Part shown: positions 10,971 to 24,824 of the stretch, piece by piece
How positions within the stretch are numbered: the stretch's first letter is position 1
How the letters are laid out: each line of letters starts with the position of its first letter
Assembly: GCA_946800325.1 (NCBI GenBank)
Contig: OX326958.1
Span: 74,211,264-74,275,263 of the forward strand
Direction of reading: 5' to 3'
Source of the DNA: Luzula sylvatica
Lineage: Eukaryota > Streptophyta > Magnoliopsida > Poales > Juncaceae
Length of the DNA: 64,000 nt
The notes under the pieces: model-generated
Database searches by the model: none
The model's input: the letters and a program-made list of their open reading frames with translations, nothing else
What the model was told of the DNA's origin: nothing
Program-made: the position numbers and the translations under genes

Positions 10971-13450
10971 GAGATACGATACAAATGATCTAAAAACACG
11001 TTATTTGAACTCCTCAAAGAGTTCAAATCTTGTTTTGAATCGAAAAACAAACTATCTTAGTGTTTGTGAAATTTGGTGAAAAGTTACGTACTAAAAGATA
11101 CGATACAAATGATCTAAAAACATGTTATTTGAACTCCTCAAAGCGTTAAAATCTTGTTTTGAATCGAAAAACAAACTATCTTAGTGTTTGTGAAATTTGG
11201 TGAAAAGTTACGTACTAAAAGATACGATAAAAATGATCTAAAAACACGTTATTTGAACTCCTCAAAGCGTTCAAATCTTGTTTTGAATCGAAAAACAAAC
11301 TTTCTTAGTGTTTGAGAAATTTGGTGAAAAGTTATGTAGTAAAAGATACGATACAAATGATCTTAAAACACGTTATTTGAACTCCTCAAAGCGTTCAAAT
11401 CTTGTTTTGAATCGAAAAAAAAACTTTCTTAGTGTTTGTGAAATTTGGTGAAAAGTTATGTAGTAAAAGATACGATACAAATGATCTAAAAACACGTTAT
11501 TTGAACTGCTCAAAGCGTTAAAATCTTGTTTTGAATCGAAAAACAAACTATCTTAGTGTTTGTGAAATTTGGTGAAAAGTTATGTACTAAAAGATACGAT
11601 ACAAATGATCTAAAAACACGTTATTTGAACTCCTCAAAGCGTTCAAATCTTGTTTTGAATCGAAAAACAAACTTTCTTAGTGTTTGTGAAATTTGGTGAA
11701 AAGTTACGTACTAAAAGATACGATACAAATGATCTAAAAACACGTTATTTGAACTCCTCAAAGCGTTCAAATCTTGTTTTGAATCGAAAAACAAACTATC
11801 TTAGTGTTTGTGAAATTTGGTGAAAAGTTACGTACTAAAAGATATGATACAAATGATCTAAAAACACGTTATTTGAAATCCTCAAAGCGTTCAAATCTTG
11901 TTTTGAATCGAAAAACAAACTATCTTAGTGTTTGTGAAATTTGGTGAAAAGTTATGTACTAAAAGATACGATACAAATGATCTTAAAACACGTTATTTGA
12001 ACTCCTCAAAGCGTTCAAATCTTGTTTTGAATCGAAAAACAAACTTTCTTAGTGTTTGTGAAATTTGGTGAAAAGTTATGTAGTAAAAGATACGATACAA
12101 ATGATCTAAAAACACGTTATTTGAACTCCTCAACGCGTTCAAATCTTGTTTTGAATCGAAAAACAAACTTTCTTAGTGTTTGTGAAATTTGGTGAAAAGT
12201 TACGTACTAAAAGATACGATACAAATGATCTAAAAACACGTTATTTGAACTCCTCAAAGCGTTCAAATCTTGTTTTGAATTGAAAAACAAACTTTCTTAG
12301 TTTTTGTGAAATTTGGTGAAAAGTTATGTACTAAAAGATACGATACAAATGATCTAAAAACACGTTATTTGAACTCCTCAAAGCGTTCAAATCTTGTTTT
12401 GAATCGAAAAACAAACTTTCTTAGTGTTTGTGAAATTTGGTGAAAAGTTATATACTAAAAGATACGATACAAATGATCTTAAAACACGTTATTTGAACTC
12501 CTCAAAGCGTTAAAATCTTGTTTTGAATCGAAAAACAAACTATCTTAGTGTTTGTGAAATTTGGTGAAAAGTTATGTACTAAAAGATACGATACAAATGA
12601 TCTAAAAACACGTTATTTGAACTCCTCAAAGCGTTAAAATCTTGTTTTGAATCGAAAAACAAACTTTCTTAGTGTTTGTGAAATTTGGTGAAAAGTTATG
12701 TACTAAAAGATACGATACAAATGATCTTAAAACACGTTATTTGAACTCCTCAAAGCGTTAAAATCTTGTTTTGAATCGAAAAACAAACTTTCTTAGTGTT
12801 TGTGAAATTTGGTGAAAAGTTATGTACTAAAAGATACGATACAAATGATCTTAAAACACGTTATTTGAACTCCTCAAAGCGTTAAAATCTTGTTTTGAAT
12901 CGAAAAACAAACTATCTTAGTGTTTGTGAAATTTGGTGAAAAGTTATGTACTAACAGATACGATACAAATGATCTAAAAACACGTTATTTGAACTCCTCA
13001 AAGCGTTAAAATCTTGTTTTGAATCGAAAAACAAACTTTCTTAGTGTTTGTGACATTTGGTGAAAAGTTATGTACTAAAAGATACGATACAAATGATCTT
13101 AAAACACGTTATTTGAACTCCTCAAAGCGTTAAAATCTTGTTTTGAATCGAAAAACAAACTATCTTAGTGTTCGTGACATTTGGTGAAAAGTTATGTACT
13201 AAAAGATACGATACAAATGATCTAAAAACACGTTATTTGAACTCCTCAAAGCGTTAAAATCTTGTTTTGAATCGAAAAACAAACTATCTTAGTGTTTGTG
13301 AAATTTGGTGAAAAGTTACGTACTAAAAGATACGATACAAATGATCTAAAAACACGTTATTTGAACTCCTCAAAGCGTTCAAATCTTGTTTTGAATCGAA
13401 AAACAAACTTTCTTAGTGTTTGTGAAATTTGGTGAAAACTTATGTAGTAA
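10971..13450 (+). repeat. 20-mer higher-order repeat unit (2480 bp)
   Basis: This unit is bounded by the rare gagata monomers at 10971 and 13451, exactly 20 x 124 bp apart. Ordered marks inside are aaagag, catg, gagaaat, the long A run, gaactgc, gatatg with gaaatcc, the MluI variant at 12133, aattg with agtttttg, ttatata, two atctt monomers, taacag at 12955, gtgacattt and ttcgtgac at 13171. The same order recurs in the next two units. It is the best candidate for the basic HOR of the 10-27 kb region. A private change is cgataaaaatg near 11227. Confidence 0.85.
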
Positions 13451-14612
13451 GAGATACGATACAAATGATCTAAAAACACGTTATTTGAACTCCTCAAAGA
13501 GTTCAAATCTTGTTTTGAATCGAAAAACAAACTATCTTAGTGTTTGTGAAATTTGGTGAAAAGTTACGTACTAAAAGATACGATACAAATGATCTAAAAA
13601 CATGTTATTTGAACTCCTCAAAGCGTTAAAATCTTGTTTTGAATCGAAAAACAAACTATCTTAGTGTTTGTGAAATTTGGTGAAAAGTTACGTACTAAAA
13701 GATACGATACAAATGATCTAAAAACACGTTATTTGAACTCCTCAAAGCGTTCAAATCTTGTTTTGAATCGAAAAACAAACTTTCTTAGTGTTTGAGAAAT
13801 TTGGTGAAAAGTTATGTAGTAAAAGATACGATACAAATGATCTTAAAACACGTTATTTGAACTCCTCAAAGCGTTCAAATCTTGTTTTGAATCGAAAAAA
13901 AAACTTTCTTAGTGTTTGTGAAATTTGGTGAAAAGTTATGTAGTAAAAGATACGATACAAATGATATAAAAACACGTTATTTGAACTGCTCAAAGCGTTA
14001 AAATCTTGTTTTGAATCGAAAAACAAACTATCTTAGTGTTTGTGAAATTTGGTGAAAAGTTATGTACTAAAAGATACGATACAAATGATCTAAAAACACG
14101 TTATTTGAACTCCTCAAAGCGTTCAAATCTTGTTTTGAATCGAAAAACAAACTTTCTTAGTGTTTGTGAAATTTGGTGAAAAGTTACGTACTAAAAGATA
14201 CGATACAAATGATCTAAAAACACGTTATTTGAACTCCTCAAAGCGTTCAAATCTTGTTTTGAATCGAAAAACAAACTATCTTAGTGTTTGTGAAATTTGG
14301 TGAAAAGTTACGTACTAAAAGATATGATACAAATGATCTAAAAACACGTTATTTGAAATCCTCAAAGCGTTCAAATCTTGTTTTGAATCGAAAAACAAAC
14401 TATCTTAGTGTTTGTGAAATTTGGTGAAAAGTTATGTACTAAAAGATACGATACAAATGATCTTAAAACACGTTATTTGAACTCCTCAAAGCGTTCAAAT
14501 CTTGTTTTGAATCGAAAAACAAACTTTCTTAGTGTTTGTGAAATTTGGTGAAAAGTTATGTAGTAAAAGATACGATACAAATGATCTAAAAACACGTTAT
14601 TTGAACTCCTCA

Positions 14613-15852
14613 ACGCGTTCAAATCTTGTTTTGAATCGAAAAACAAACTTTCTTAGTGTTTGTGAAATTTGGTGAAAAGTTACGTACTAAAAGATACGAT
14701 ACAAATGATCTAAAAACACGTTATTTGAACTCCTCAAAGCGTTCAAATCTTGTTTTGAATTGAAAAACAAACTTTCTTAGTTTTTGTGAAATTTGGTGAA
14801 AAGTTATGTACTAAAAGATACGATACAAATGATCTAAAAACACGTTATTTGAACTCCTCAAAGCGTTCAAATCTTGTTTTGAATCGAAAAACAAACTTTC
14901 TTAGTGTTTGTGAAATTTGGTGAAAAGTTATATACTAAAAGATACGATACAAATGATCTTAAAACACGTTATTTGAACTCCTCAAAGCGTTAAAATCTTG
15001 TTTTGAATCGAAAAACAAACTATCTTAGTGTTTGTGAAATTTGGTGAAAAGTTATGTACTAAAAGATACGATACAAATGATCTAAAAACACGTTATTTGA
15101 ACTCCTCAAAGCGTTAAAATCTTGTTTTGAATCGAAAAACAAACTTTCTTAGTGTTTGTGAAATTTGGTGAAAAGTTATGTACTAAAAGATACGATACAA
15201 ATGATCTAAAAACACGTTATTTGAACTCCTCAACGCGTTCAAATCTTGTTTTGAATCGAAAAACAAACTTTCTTAGTGTTTGTGAAATTTGGTGAAAAGT
15301 TACGTACTAAAAGATACGATACAAATGATCTAAAAACACGTTATTTGAACTCCTCAAAGCGTTCAAATCTTGTTTTGAATTGAAAAACAAACTTTCTTAG
15401 TTTTTGTGAAATTTGGTGAAAAGTTATGTACTAAAAGATACGATACAAATGATCTAAAAACACGTTATTTGAACTCCTCAAAGCGTTCAAATCTTGTTTT
15501 GAATCGAAAAACAAACTTTCTTAGTGTTTGTGAAATTTGGTGAAAAGTTATATACTAAAAGATACGATACAAATGATCTTAAAACACGTTATTTGAACTC
15601 CTCAAAGCGTTAAAATCTTGTTTTGAATCGAAAAACAAACTATCTTAGTGTTTGTGAAATTTGGTGAAAAGTTATGTACTAAAAGATACGATACAAATGA
15701 TCTAAAAACACGTTATTTGAACTCCTCAAAGCGTTAAAATCTTGTTTTGAATCGAAAAACAAACTTTCTTAGTGTTTGTGAAATTTGGTGAAAAGTTATG
15801 TACTAAAAGATACGATACAAATGATCTTAAAACACGTTATTTGAACTCCTCA
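14613..15852 (+). repeat. Tandem 5-mer duplication (2 x 620 bp)
   Basis: The MluI variant recurs at 14613 and 15233, 620 bp (5 monomers) apart. Both copies continue with the same order: 53C monomer, aattg with agtttttg, ttatata with atctt, then the 53T/tact monomer. The monomer at the join (15127-15250) is a recombinant. This is the event that turns a 20-mer HOR into a 25-mer. Confidence 0.85.
15127..15250 (+). repeat. Recombinant monomer at the 5-mer duplication join
   Basis: The left half has gttatgtact, as in the monomer five units later (15751 region). The right half has atctaaaa and the MluI variant, as in the monomer five units earlier, where the left half is gttatgtagt. The crossover therefore lies between local 57 and 82. 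Monomer phase is preserved exactly. Confidence 0.75.
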
Positions 15853-16270
15853 AAGCGTTAAAATCTTGTTTTGAATCGAAAAACAAACTTTCTTAGTGTT
15901 TGTGAAATTTGGTGAAAAGTTATGTACTAAAAGATACGATACAAATGATCTTAAAACACGTTATTTGAACTCCTCAAAGCGTTAAAATCTTGTTTTGAAT
16001 CGAAAAACAAACTATCTTAGTGTTTGTGAAATTTGGTGAAAAGTTATGTACTAACAGATACGATACAAATGATCTAAAAACACGTTATTTGAACTCCTCA
16101 AAGCGTTAAAATCTTGTTTTGAATCGAAAAACAAACTTTCTTAGTGTTTGTGACATTTGGTGAAAAGTTATGTACTAAAAGATACGATACAAATGATCTT
16201 AAAACACGTTATTTGAACTCCTCAAAGCGTTAAAATCTTGTTTTGAATCGAAAAACAAACTATCTTAGTG

Positions 16271-18750
16271 TTCGTGACATTTGGTGAAAAGTTATGTACT
16301 AAAAGATACGATACAAATGATCTAAAAACACGTTATTTGAACTCCTCAAAGCGTTAAAATCTTGTTTTGAATCGAAAAACAAACTATCTTAGTGTTTGTG
16401 AAATTTGGTGAAAAGTTACGTACTAAAAGATACGATACAAATGATCTAAAAACACGTTATTTGAACTCCTCAAAGCGTTCAAATCTTGTTTTGAATCGAA
16501 AAACAAACTTTCTTAGTGTTTGTGAAATTTGGTGAAAACTTATGTAGTAAGAGATACGATACAAATGATCTAAAAACACGTTATTTGAACTCCTCAAAGA
16601 GTTCAAATCTTGTTTTGAATCGAAAAACAAACTATCTTAGTGTTTGTGAAATTTGGTGAAAAGTTACGTACTAAAAGATACGATACAAATGATCTAAAAA
16701 CATGTTATTTGAACTCCTCAAAGCGTTAAAATCTTGTTTTGAATCGAAAAACAAACTATCTTAGTGTTTGTGAAATTTGGTGAAAAGTTACGTACTAAAA
16801 GATACGATACAAATGATCTAAAAACACGTTATTTGAACTCCTCAAAGCGTTCAAATCTTGTTTTGAATCGAAAAACAAACTTTCTTAGTGTTTGAGAAAT
16901 TTGGTGAAAAGTTATGTAGTAAAAGATACGATACAAATGATCTTAAAACACGTTATTTGAACTCCTCAAAGCGTTCAAATCTTGTTTTGAATCGAAAAAA
17001 AAACTTTCTTAGTGTTTGTGAAATTTGGTGAAAAGTTATGTAGTAAAAGATACGATACAAATGATATAAAAACACGTTATTTGAACTGCTCAAAGCGTTA
17101 AAATCTTGTTTTGAATCGAAAAACAAACTATCTTAGTGTTTGTGAAATTTGGTGAAAAGTTATGTACTAAAAGATACGATACAAATGATCTAAAAACACG
17201 TTATTTGAACTCCTCAAAGCGTTCAAATCTTGTTTTGAATCGAAAAACAAACTTTCTTAGTGTTTGTGAAATTTGGTGAAAAGTTACGTACTAAAAGATA
17301 CGATACAAATGATCTAAAAACACGTTATTTGAACTCCTCAAAGCGTTCAAATCTTGTTTTGAATCGAAAAACAAACTATCTTAGTGTTTGTGAAATTTGG
17401 TGAAAAGTTACGTACTAAAAGATATGATACAAATGATCTAAAAACACGTTATTTGAAATCCTCAAAGCGTTCAAATCTTGTTTTGAATCGAAAAACAAAC
17501 TATCTTAGTGTTTGTGAAATTTGGTGAAAAGTTATGTACTAAAAGATACGATACAAATGATCTTAAAACATGTTATTTGAACTCCTCAAAGCGTTCAAAT
17601 CTTGTTTTGAATCGAAAAACAAACTTTCTTAGTGTTTGTGAAATTTGGTGAAAAGTTAGGTAGTAAAAGATACGATACAAATGATCTAAAAACACGTTAT
17701 TTGAACTCCTCAACGCGTTCAAATCTTGTTTTGAATCGAAAAACAAACTTTCTTAGTGTTTGTGAAATTTGGTGAAAAGTTACGTACTAAAAGATACGAT
17801 ACAAATGATCTAAAAACACGTTATTTGAACTCCTCAAAGCGTTCAAATCTTGTTTTGAATTGAAAAACAAACTTTCTTAGTTTTTGTGAAATTTGGTGAA
17901 AAGTTATGTACTAAAAGATACGATACAAATGATCTAAAAACACGTTATTTGAACTCCTCAAAGCGTTCAAATCTTGTTTTGAATCGAAAAACAAACTTTC
18001 TTAGTGTTTGTGAAATTTGGTGAAAAGTTATATACTAAAAGATACGATACAAATGATCTTAAAACACGTTATTTGAACTCCTCAAAGCGTTAAAATCTTG
18101 TTTTGAATCGAAAAACAAACTATCTTAGTGTTTGTGAAATTTGGTGAAAAGTTATGTACTAAAAGATACGATACAAATGATCTAAAAACACGTTATTTGA
18201 ACTCCTCAAAGCGTTAAAATCTTGTTTTGAATCGAAAAACAAACTTTCTTAGTGTTTGTGAAATTTGGTGAAAAGTTATGTACTAAAAGATACGATACAA
18301 ATGATCTTAAAACACGTTATTTGAACTCCTCAAAGCGTTAAAATCTTGTTTTGAATCGAAAAACAAACTTTCTTAGTGTTTGTGAAATTTGGTGAAAAGT
18401 TATGTACTAAAAGATACGATACAAATGATCTTAAAACACGTTATTTGAACTCCTCAAAGCGTTAAAATCTTGTTTTGAATCGAAAAACAAACTATCTTAG
18501 TGTTTGTGAAATTTGGTGAAAAGTTATGTACTAACAGATACGATACAAATGATCTAAAAACACGTTATTTGAACTCCTCAAAGCGTTAAAATCTTGTTTT
18601 GAATCGAAAAACAAACTTTCTTAGTGTTTGTGACATTTGGTGAAAAGTTATGTACTAAAAGATACGATACAAATGATCTTAAAACACGTTATTTGAACTC
18701 CTCAAAGCGTTAAAATCTTGTTTTGAATCGAAAAACAAACTATCTTAGTG
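16271..18750 (+). repeat. 20-mer HOR unit (2480 bp) between ttcgtgac monomers
   Basis: The ttcgtgac marks at 16271 and 18751 are exactly 20 monomers apart. The order matches the 10971 unit. New marks arise here: catg in the atctt monomer near 17570 and gttaggtagt near 17656. Both reappear in the 18-mer units at 21726 and 24825, so those units descend from this one or a close sister rather than from the 13171 unit. Confidence 0.85.
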
Positions 18751-21725
18751 TTCGTGACATTTGGTGAAAAGTTATGTACTAAAAGATACGATACAAATGA
18801 TCTAAAAACACGTTATTTGAACTCCTCAAAGCGTTAAAACTTGTTTTGAATCGAAAAACAAACTATCTTAGTGTTTGTGAAATTTGGTGAAAAGTTATGT
18901 ACTAAAAGATACGATACAAATGATCTGAAAACACGTTATTTGAACTCCTCAAAGCGTTCAAATCTTGTTTTGAATCGAAAAACAAACTTTCTTAGTGTTT
19001 GTGAAATTTGGTGAAAAGTTATGTAGTAAAAGATACGATACAAATGATCTTAAAACACGTTATTTGAACTCCTCAAAGCGTTAAAATCTTGTTTTGAATC
19101 GAAAAACAAACTATCTTAGTGTTTGTGAAATTTGGTGAAAAGTTATGTACTAAAAGATACGATACAATTGATCTAAAAACACGTTATTTGAACTCCTCAA
19201 AGCGTTAAAATCTTGTTTTGAATCGAAAAACAAACTTTCTTAGTGTTTGTGAAATTTGGTGAAAACTTATGTAGTAAAAGATACGATACAAATGATCTAA
19301 AAACACGTTATTTGAACTCCTCAAAGCGTTCAAATCTTGTTTTGAATCGAAAAACAAACTATCTTAGTGTTTGTGAAATTTGGTGAAAAGTTACGTACTA
19401 AAAGATACGATACAAATGATCTAAAAACACGTTATTTGAAATCCTCAAAGCGTTCAAATCTTGTTTTGAATCGAAAAACAAACTTTCTTAGTGTTTGTGA
19501 AATTTGGTGAAAAGTTATGTACTAAAAGATACGATACAAATGATCTTAAAACACGTTATTTGAACTCCTCAAAGCGTTAAAATCTTGTTTTGAATCGAAA
19601 AACAAACTTTCTTAGTGTTTGTGAAATTTGGTGAAAAGTTATGTAGTAAAAGATACGATACAAATGATCTAAAAACACGTTATTTGAACTCCTCAAAGCG
19701 TTCAAATCTTGTTTTGAATCGAAAAACAAACTATCTTAGTGTTTGTGAAATTTGGTGAAAAGTTACGTACTAAAAGATACGATACAAATGATCTAAAAAC
19801 ATGTTATTTGAAATCCTCAAAGCGTTCAAATCTTGTTTTGAATCGAAAAACAAACTTTCTTAGTGTTTGTGAAATTTGGTGAAAAGTTATGTACTAAAAG
19901 ATACGATACAAATGATCTTAAAACACGTTATTTGAACTCCTCAAAGCGTTAAAATCTTGTTTTGAATCGAAAAACAAACTTTCTTAGTGTTTGTGAAATT
20001 TGGTGAAAAGTTATGTACTAAAAGATACGATACAATTGATCTAAAAACACGTTATTTGAACTCCTCAAAGCGTTAAAATCTTGTTTTGAATCGAAAAACA
20101 AACTATCTTAGTGTTTGTGAAATTTGGTGAAAAGTTACGTACTAAAAGATACGATACAATTGATCTAAAAACACGTTATTTGAACTCCTCAAAGCGTTAA
20201 AATCTTGTTTTGAATCGAAAAACAAACTTTCTTAGTGTTTGTGAAATTTGGTGAAAAGTTATGTACTAAAAGATACGATACAAATGATCTTAAAACACGT
20301 TATTTGAACTCCTCAAAGCGTTAAAATCTTGTTTTGAATCGAAAAACAAACATTCTTAGTGTTTGTGAAATTTGGTGAAAAGTTATGTACTAAAAGATAC
20401 GATACAAATGATCTTAAAACACGTTATTTGAACTCCTCAAAGCGTTAAAATCTTGTTTTGAATCGAAAAACAAACTATCTTAGTGTTTGTGAAATTTGGT
20501 GAAAAGTTATGTACTAACAGATACGATACAATTGATCTAAAAACACGTTATTTGAACTCCTCAAAGCGTTAAAATCTTGTTTTGAATCGAAAAACAAACT
20601 TTCTTAGTGTTTGTGAAATTTGGTGAAAAGTTATGTAGTAAAAGATACGATACAAATGATCTAAAAACACGTTATTTGAACTCCTCAACGCGTTCAAATC
20701 TTGTTTTGAATCGAAAAACAAACTTTCTTAGTGTTTGTGAAATTTGGTGAAAAGTTACGTACTAAAAGATACGATACAAATGATCTAAAAACACGTTATT
20801 TGAACTCCTCAAAGCGTTCAAATCTTGTTTTGAATTGAAAAACAAACTTTCTTAGTTTTTGTGAAATTTGGTGAAAAGTTATGTACTAAAAGATACGATA
20901 CAAATGATCTAAAAACACGTTATTTGAACTCCTCAAAGGGTTCAAATCTTGTTTTGAATCGAAAAACAAACTTTCTTAGTGTTTGTGAAATTTGGTGAAA
21001 AGTTATATACTAAAAGATACGATACAAATGATCTTAAAACACGTTATTTGAACTCCTCAAAGCGTTAAAATCTTGTTTTGAATCGAAAAACAAACTATCT
21101 TAGTGTTTGTGAAATTTGGTGAAAAGTTATGTACTAAAAGATATGATACAAATGATCTAAAAACACGTTATTTGAACTCCTCAAAGCGTTAAAATCTTGT
21201 TTTGAATCGAAAAACAAACTTTCTTAGTGTTTGTGAAATTTGGTGAAAAGTTATGTACTAAAAGATACGATACAAATGATCTTAAAACACGTTATTTGAA
21301 CTCCTCAAAGCGTTAAAATCTTGTTTTGAATCGAAAAACAAACTTTCTTAGTGTTTGTGAAATTTGGTGAAAAGTTATGTACTAAAAGATACGATACAAA
21401 TGATCTTAAAACACGTTATTTGAACTCCTCAAAGCGTTAAAATCTTGTTTTGAATCGAAAAACAAACTATCTTAGTGTTTGTGAAATTTGGTGAAAAGTT
21501 ATGTACTAACAGATACGATACAAATGATCTAAAAACACGTTATTTGAACTCCTCAAAGCGTTAAAATCTTGTTTTGAATCGAAAAACAAACTTTCTTAGT
21601 GTTTGTGACATTTGGTGAAAAGTTATGTACTAAAAGATACGATACAAATGATCTTAAAACACGTTATTTGAACTCCTCAAAGCGTTAAAATCTTGTTTTG
21701 AATCGAAAAACAAACTATCTTAGTG
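18751..21725 (+). repeat. 24-mer HOR unit (2975 bp), second type, copy 1
   Basis: The spacing between ttcgtgac marks is 24 monomers minus one 1-bp deletion. The order begins with a deleted 'gttaaaacttg' join, then atctgaaaa, acaattg, cttatgtag, gaaatcc, catg with gaaatcc near 19802, acaattg twice, acattctt, taacag with acaattg (20518), the MluI variant (20688), agtttttg with aaaggg, ttatata, gatatg and taacag. The first two thirds match 2.31-3.96 kb. The last third matches the 20-mer type. The unit is therefore a fusion of two variant blocks. A near copy lies at 27057-30031 (offset 8306). Confidence 0.82.
18833..18843 (+). repeat. 1-bp deletion at a monomer end, shared by three units
   Basis: The usual gttaaaatcttg reads gttaaaacttg (T at local 118 lost). 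The same 123 bp monomer occurs at 24040-24050 and 27139-27149, always directly after a ttcgtgac monomer and before an atctgaaaa monomer. It is a good lineage tag for the 24-mer and truncated 7-mer units. Confidence 0.85.
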
Positions 21726-24700
21726 TTCGTGACATTTGGTGAAAAGTTATGTACTAAAAGATACGATACAAATGATCTAAAAACACGTTATTTGAACTCC
21801 TCAAAGCGTTAAAATCTTGTTTTGAATCGAAAAACAAACTATCTTAGTGTTTGTGAAATTTGGTGAAAAGTTACGTACTAAAAGATACGATACAAATGAT
21901 CTAAAAACATGTTATTTGAACTCCTCAAAGCGTTAAAATCTTGTTTTGAATCGAAAAACAAACTATCTTAGTGTTTGTGAAATTTGGTGAAAAGTTACGT
22001 ACTAAAAGATACGATACAAATGATCTAAAAACACGTTATTTGAACTCCTCAAAGCGTTCAAATCTTGTTTTGAATCGAAAAACAAACTTTCTTAGTGTTT
22101 GAGAAATTTGGTGAAAAGTTATGTAGTAAAAGATACGATACAAATGATCTTAAAACACGTTATTTGAACTCCTCAAAGCGTTCAAATCTTGTTTTGAATC
22201 GAAAAAAAAACTTTCTTAGTGTTTGTGAAATTTGGTGAAAAGTTATGTAGTAAAAGATACGATACAAATGATATAAAAACACGTTATTTGAACTGCTCAA
22301 AGCGTTAAAATCTTGTTTTGAATCGAAAAACAAACTATCTTAGTGTTTGTGAAATTTGGTGAAAAGTTAAGTACTAAAAGATACGATACAAATGATCTAA
22401 AAACACGTTATTTGAACTCCTCAAAGCGTTCAAATCTTGTTTTGAATCGAAAAACAAACTTTCTTAGTGTTTGTGAAATTTGGTGAAAAGTTACGTACTA
22501 AAAGATACGATACAAATGATCTAAAAACACGTTATTTGAACTCCTCAAAGCGTTCAAATCTTGTTTTGAATCGAAAAACAAACTATCTTAGTGTTTGTGA
22601 AATTTGGTGAAAAGTTACGTACTAAAAGATATGATACAAATGATCTAAAAACACGTTATTTGAAATCCTCAAAGCGTTCAAATCTTGTTTTGAATCGAAA
22701 AACAAACTATCTTAGTGTTTGTGAAATTTGGTGAAAAGTTATGTACTAAAAGATACGATACAAATGATCTTAAAACATGTTATTTGAACTCCTCAAAGCG
22801 TTCAAATCTTGTTTTGAATCGAAAAACAAACTTTCTTAGTGTTTGTGAAATTTGGTGAAAAGTTAGGTAGTAAAAGATACGATACAAATGATCTAAAAAC
22901 ACGTTATTTGAACTCCTCAACGCGTTCAAATCTTGTTTTGAATCGAAAAACAAACTTTCTTAGTGTTTGTGAAATTTGGTGAAAAGTTACGTACTAAAAG
23001 ATACGATACAAATGATCTAAAAACACGTTATTTGAACTCCTCAAAGCGTTCAAATCTTGTTTTGAATTGAAAAACAAACTTTCTTAGTTTTTGTGAAATT
23101 TGGTGAAAAGTTATGTACTAAAAGATACGATACAAATGATCTAAAAACACGTTATTTGAACTCCTCAAAGCGTTCAAATCTTGTTTTGAATCGAAAAACA
23201 AACTTTCTTAGTGTTTGTGAAATTTGGTGAAAAGTTATATACTAAAAGATACGATACAAATGATCTTAAAACACGTTATTTGAACTCCTCAAAGCGTTAA
23301 AATCTTGTTTTGAATCGAAAAACAAACTATCTTAGTGTTTGTGAAATTTGGTGAAAAGTTATGTACTAAAAGATACGATACAAATGATCTAAAAACACGT
23401 TATTTGAACTCCTCAAAGCGTTAAAATCTTGTTTTGAATCGAAAAACAAACTTTCTTAGTGTTTGTGAAATTTGGTGAAAAGTTATGTACTAAAAGATAC
23501 GATACAAATGATCTTAAAACACGTTATTTGAACTCCTCAAAGCGTTAAAATCTTGTTTTGAATCGAAAAACAAACTTTCTTAGTGTTTGTGAAATTTGGT
23601 GAAAAGTTATGTACTAAAAGATACGATACAAATGATCTTAAAACACGTTATTTGAACTCCTCAAAGCGTTAAAATCTTGTTTTGAATCGAAAAACAAACT
23701 ATCTTAGTGTTTGTGAAATTTGGTGAAAAGTTATGTACTAACAGATACGATACAAATGATCTAAAAACACGTTATTTGAACTCCTCAAAGCGTTAAAATC
23801 TTGTTTTGAATCGAAAAACAAACTTTCTTAGTGTTTGTGACATTTGGTGAAAAGTTATGTACTAAAAGATACGATACAAATGATCTTAAAACACGTTATT
23901 TGAACTCCTCAAAGCGTTAAAATCTTGTTTTGAATCGAAAAACAAACTATCTTAGTGTTCGTGACATTTGGTGAAAAGTTATGTACTAAAAGATACGATA
24001 CAAATGATCTAAAAACACGTTATTTGAACTCCTCAAAGCGTTAAAACTTGTTTTGAATCGAAAAACAAACTATCTTAGTGTTTGTGAAATTTGGTGAAAA
24101 GTTATGTACTAAAAGATACGATACAAATGATCTGAAAACACGTTATTTGAACTCCTCAAAGCGTTCAAATCTTGTTTTGAATCGAAAAACAAACTTTCTT
24201 AGTGTTTGTGAAATTTGGTGAAAAGTTATGTAGTAAAAGATACGATACAAATGATCTTAAAACACGTTATTTGAACTCCTCAAAGCGTTAAAATCTTGTT
24301 TTGAATCGAAAAACAAACTATCTTAGTGTTTGTGAAATTTGGTGAAAAGTTATGTACTAAAAGATACGATACAATTGATCTAAAAACACGTTATTTGAAC
24401 TCCTCAAAGCGTTAAAATCTTGTTTTGAATCGAAAAACAAACTTTCTTAGTGTTTGTGAAATTTGGTGAAAACTTATGTAGTAAAAGATACGATACAAAT
24501 GATCTAAAAACACGTTATTTGAACTCCTCAAAGCGTTCAAATCTTGTTTTGAATCGAAAAACAAACTATCTTAGTGTTTGTGAAATTTGGTGAAAAGTTA
24601 CGTACTAAAAGATACGATACAAATGATCTAAAAACACGTTATTTGAAATCCTCAAAGCGTTCAAATCTTGTTTTGAATCGAAAAACAAACTTTCTTAGTG

Positions 24701-24824
24701 TTTGTGAAATTTGGTGAAAAGTTATGTACTAAAAGATACGATACAAATGATCTTAAAACACGTTATTTGAACTCCTCAAAGCGTTAAAATCTTGTTTTGA
24801 ATCGAAAAACAAACTATCTTAGTG
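21726..24824 (+). repeat. 25-mer composite (18-mer plus 7-mer), copy 1, 3099 bp
   Basis: This is an 18-mer from 21726 to 23957, which is the 20-mer order missing the 53C/ttcaaa monomer and the gagata monomer. It is followed by a 7-mer (23958-24824) that is the start of the 24-mer unit cut after its first gaaatcc and atctt monomers. Shared private marks with the next copy are gttaagtact (22369/25468), gttaggtagt and atgatataaaa. The copies at 21726 and 24825 look nearly identical by eye. Confidence 0.82.
24040..24050 (+). repeat. 1-bp deletion, copy 2 of 18833
   Basis: Same gttaaaacttg join as at 18833, at the start of the truncated 7-mer. Confidence 0.85.

Larger units (their letters stand above)
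13451..16550 (+). repeat. 25-mer HOR unit (20-mer with an internal 5-mer duplication)
   Basis: The gagata marks at 13451 and 16551 are 3100 bp (25 monomers) apart. The unit has the 20-mer order plus five extra monomers produced by the tandem duplication around 14613-15852. Compared with the previous unit it carries atgatataaaa (C to A at local 80) near 13963. That mark is inherited by the units at 17065, 22272 and 25371, so this lineage split after the first unit. Confidence 0.85.
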
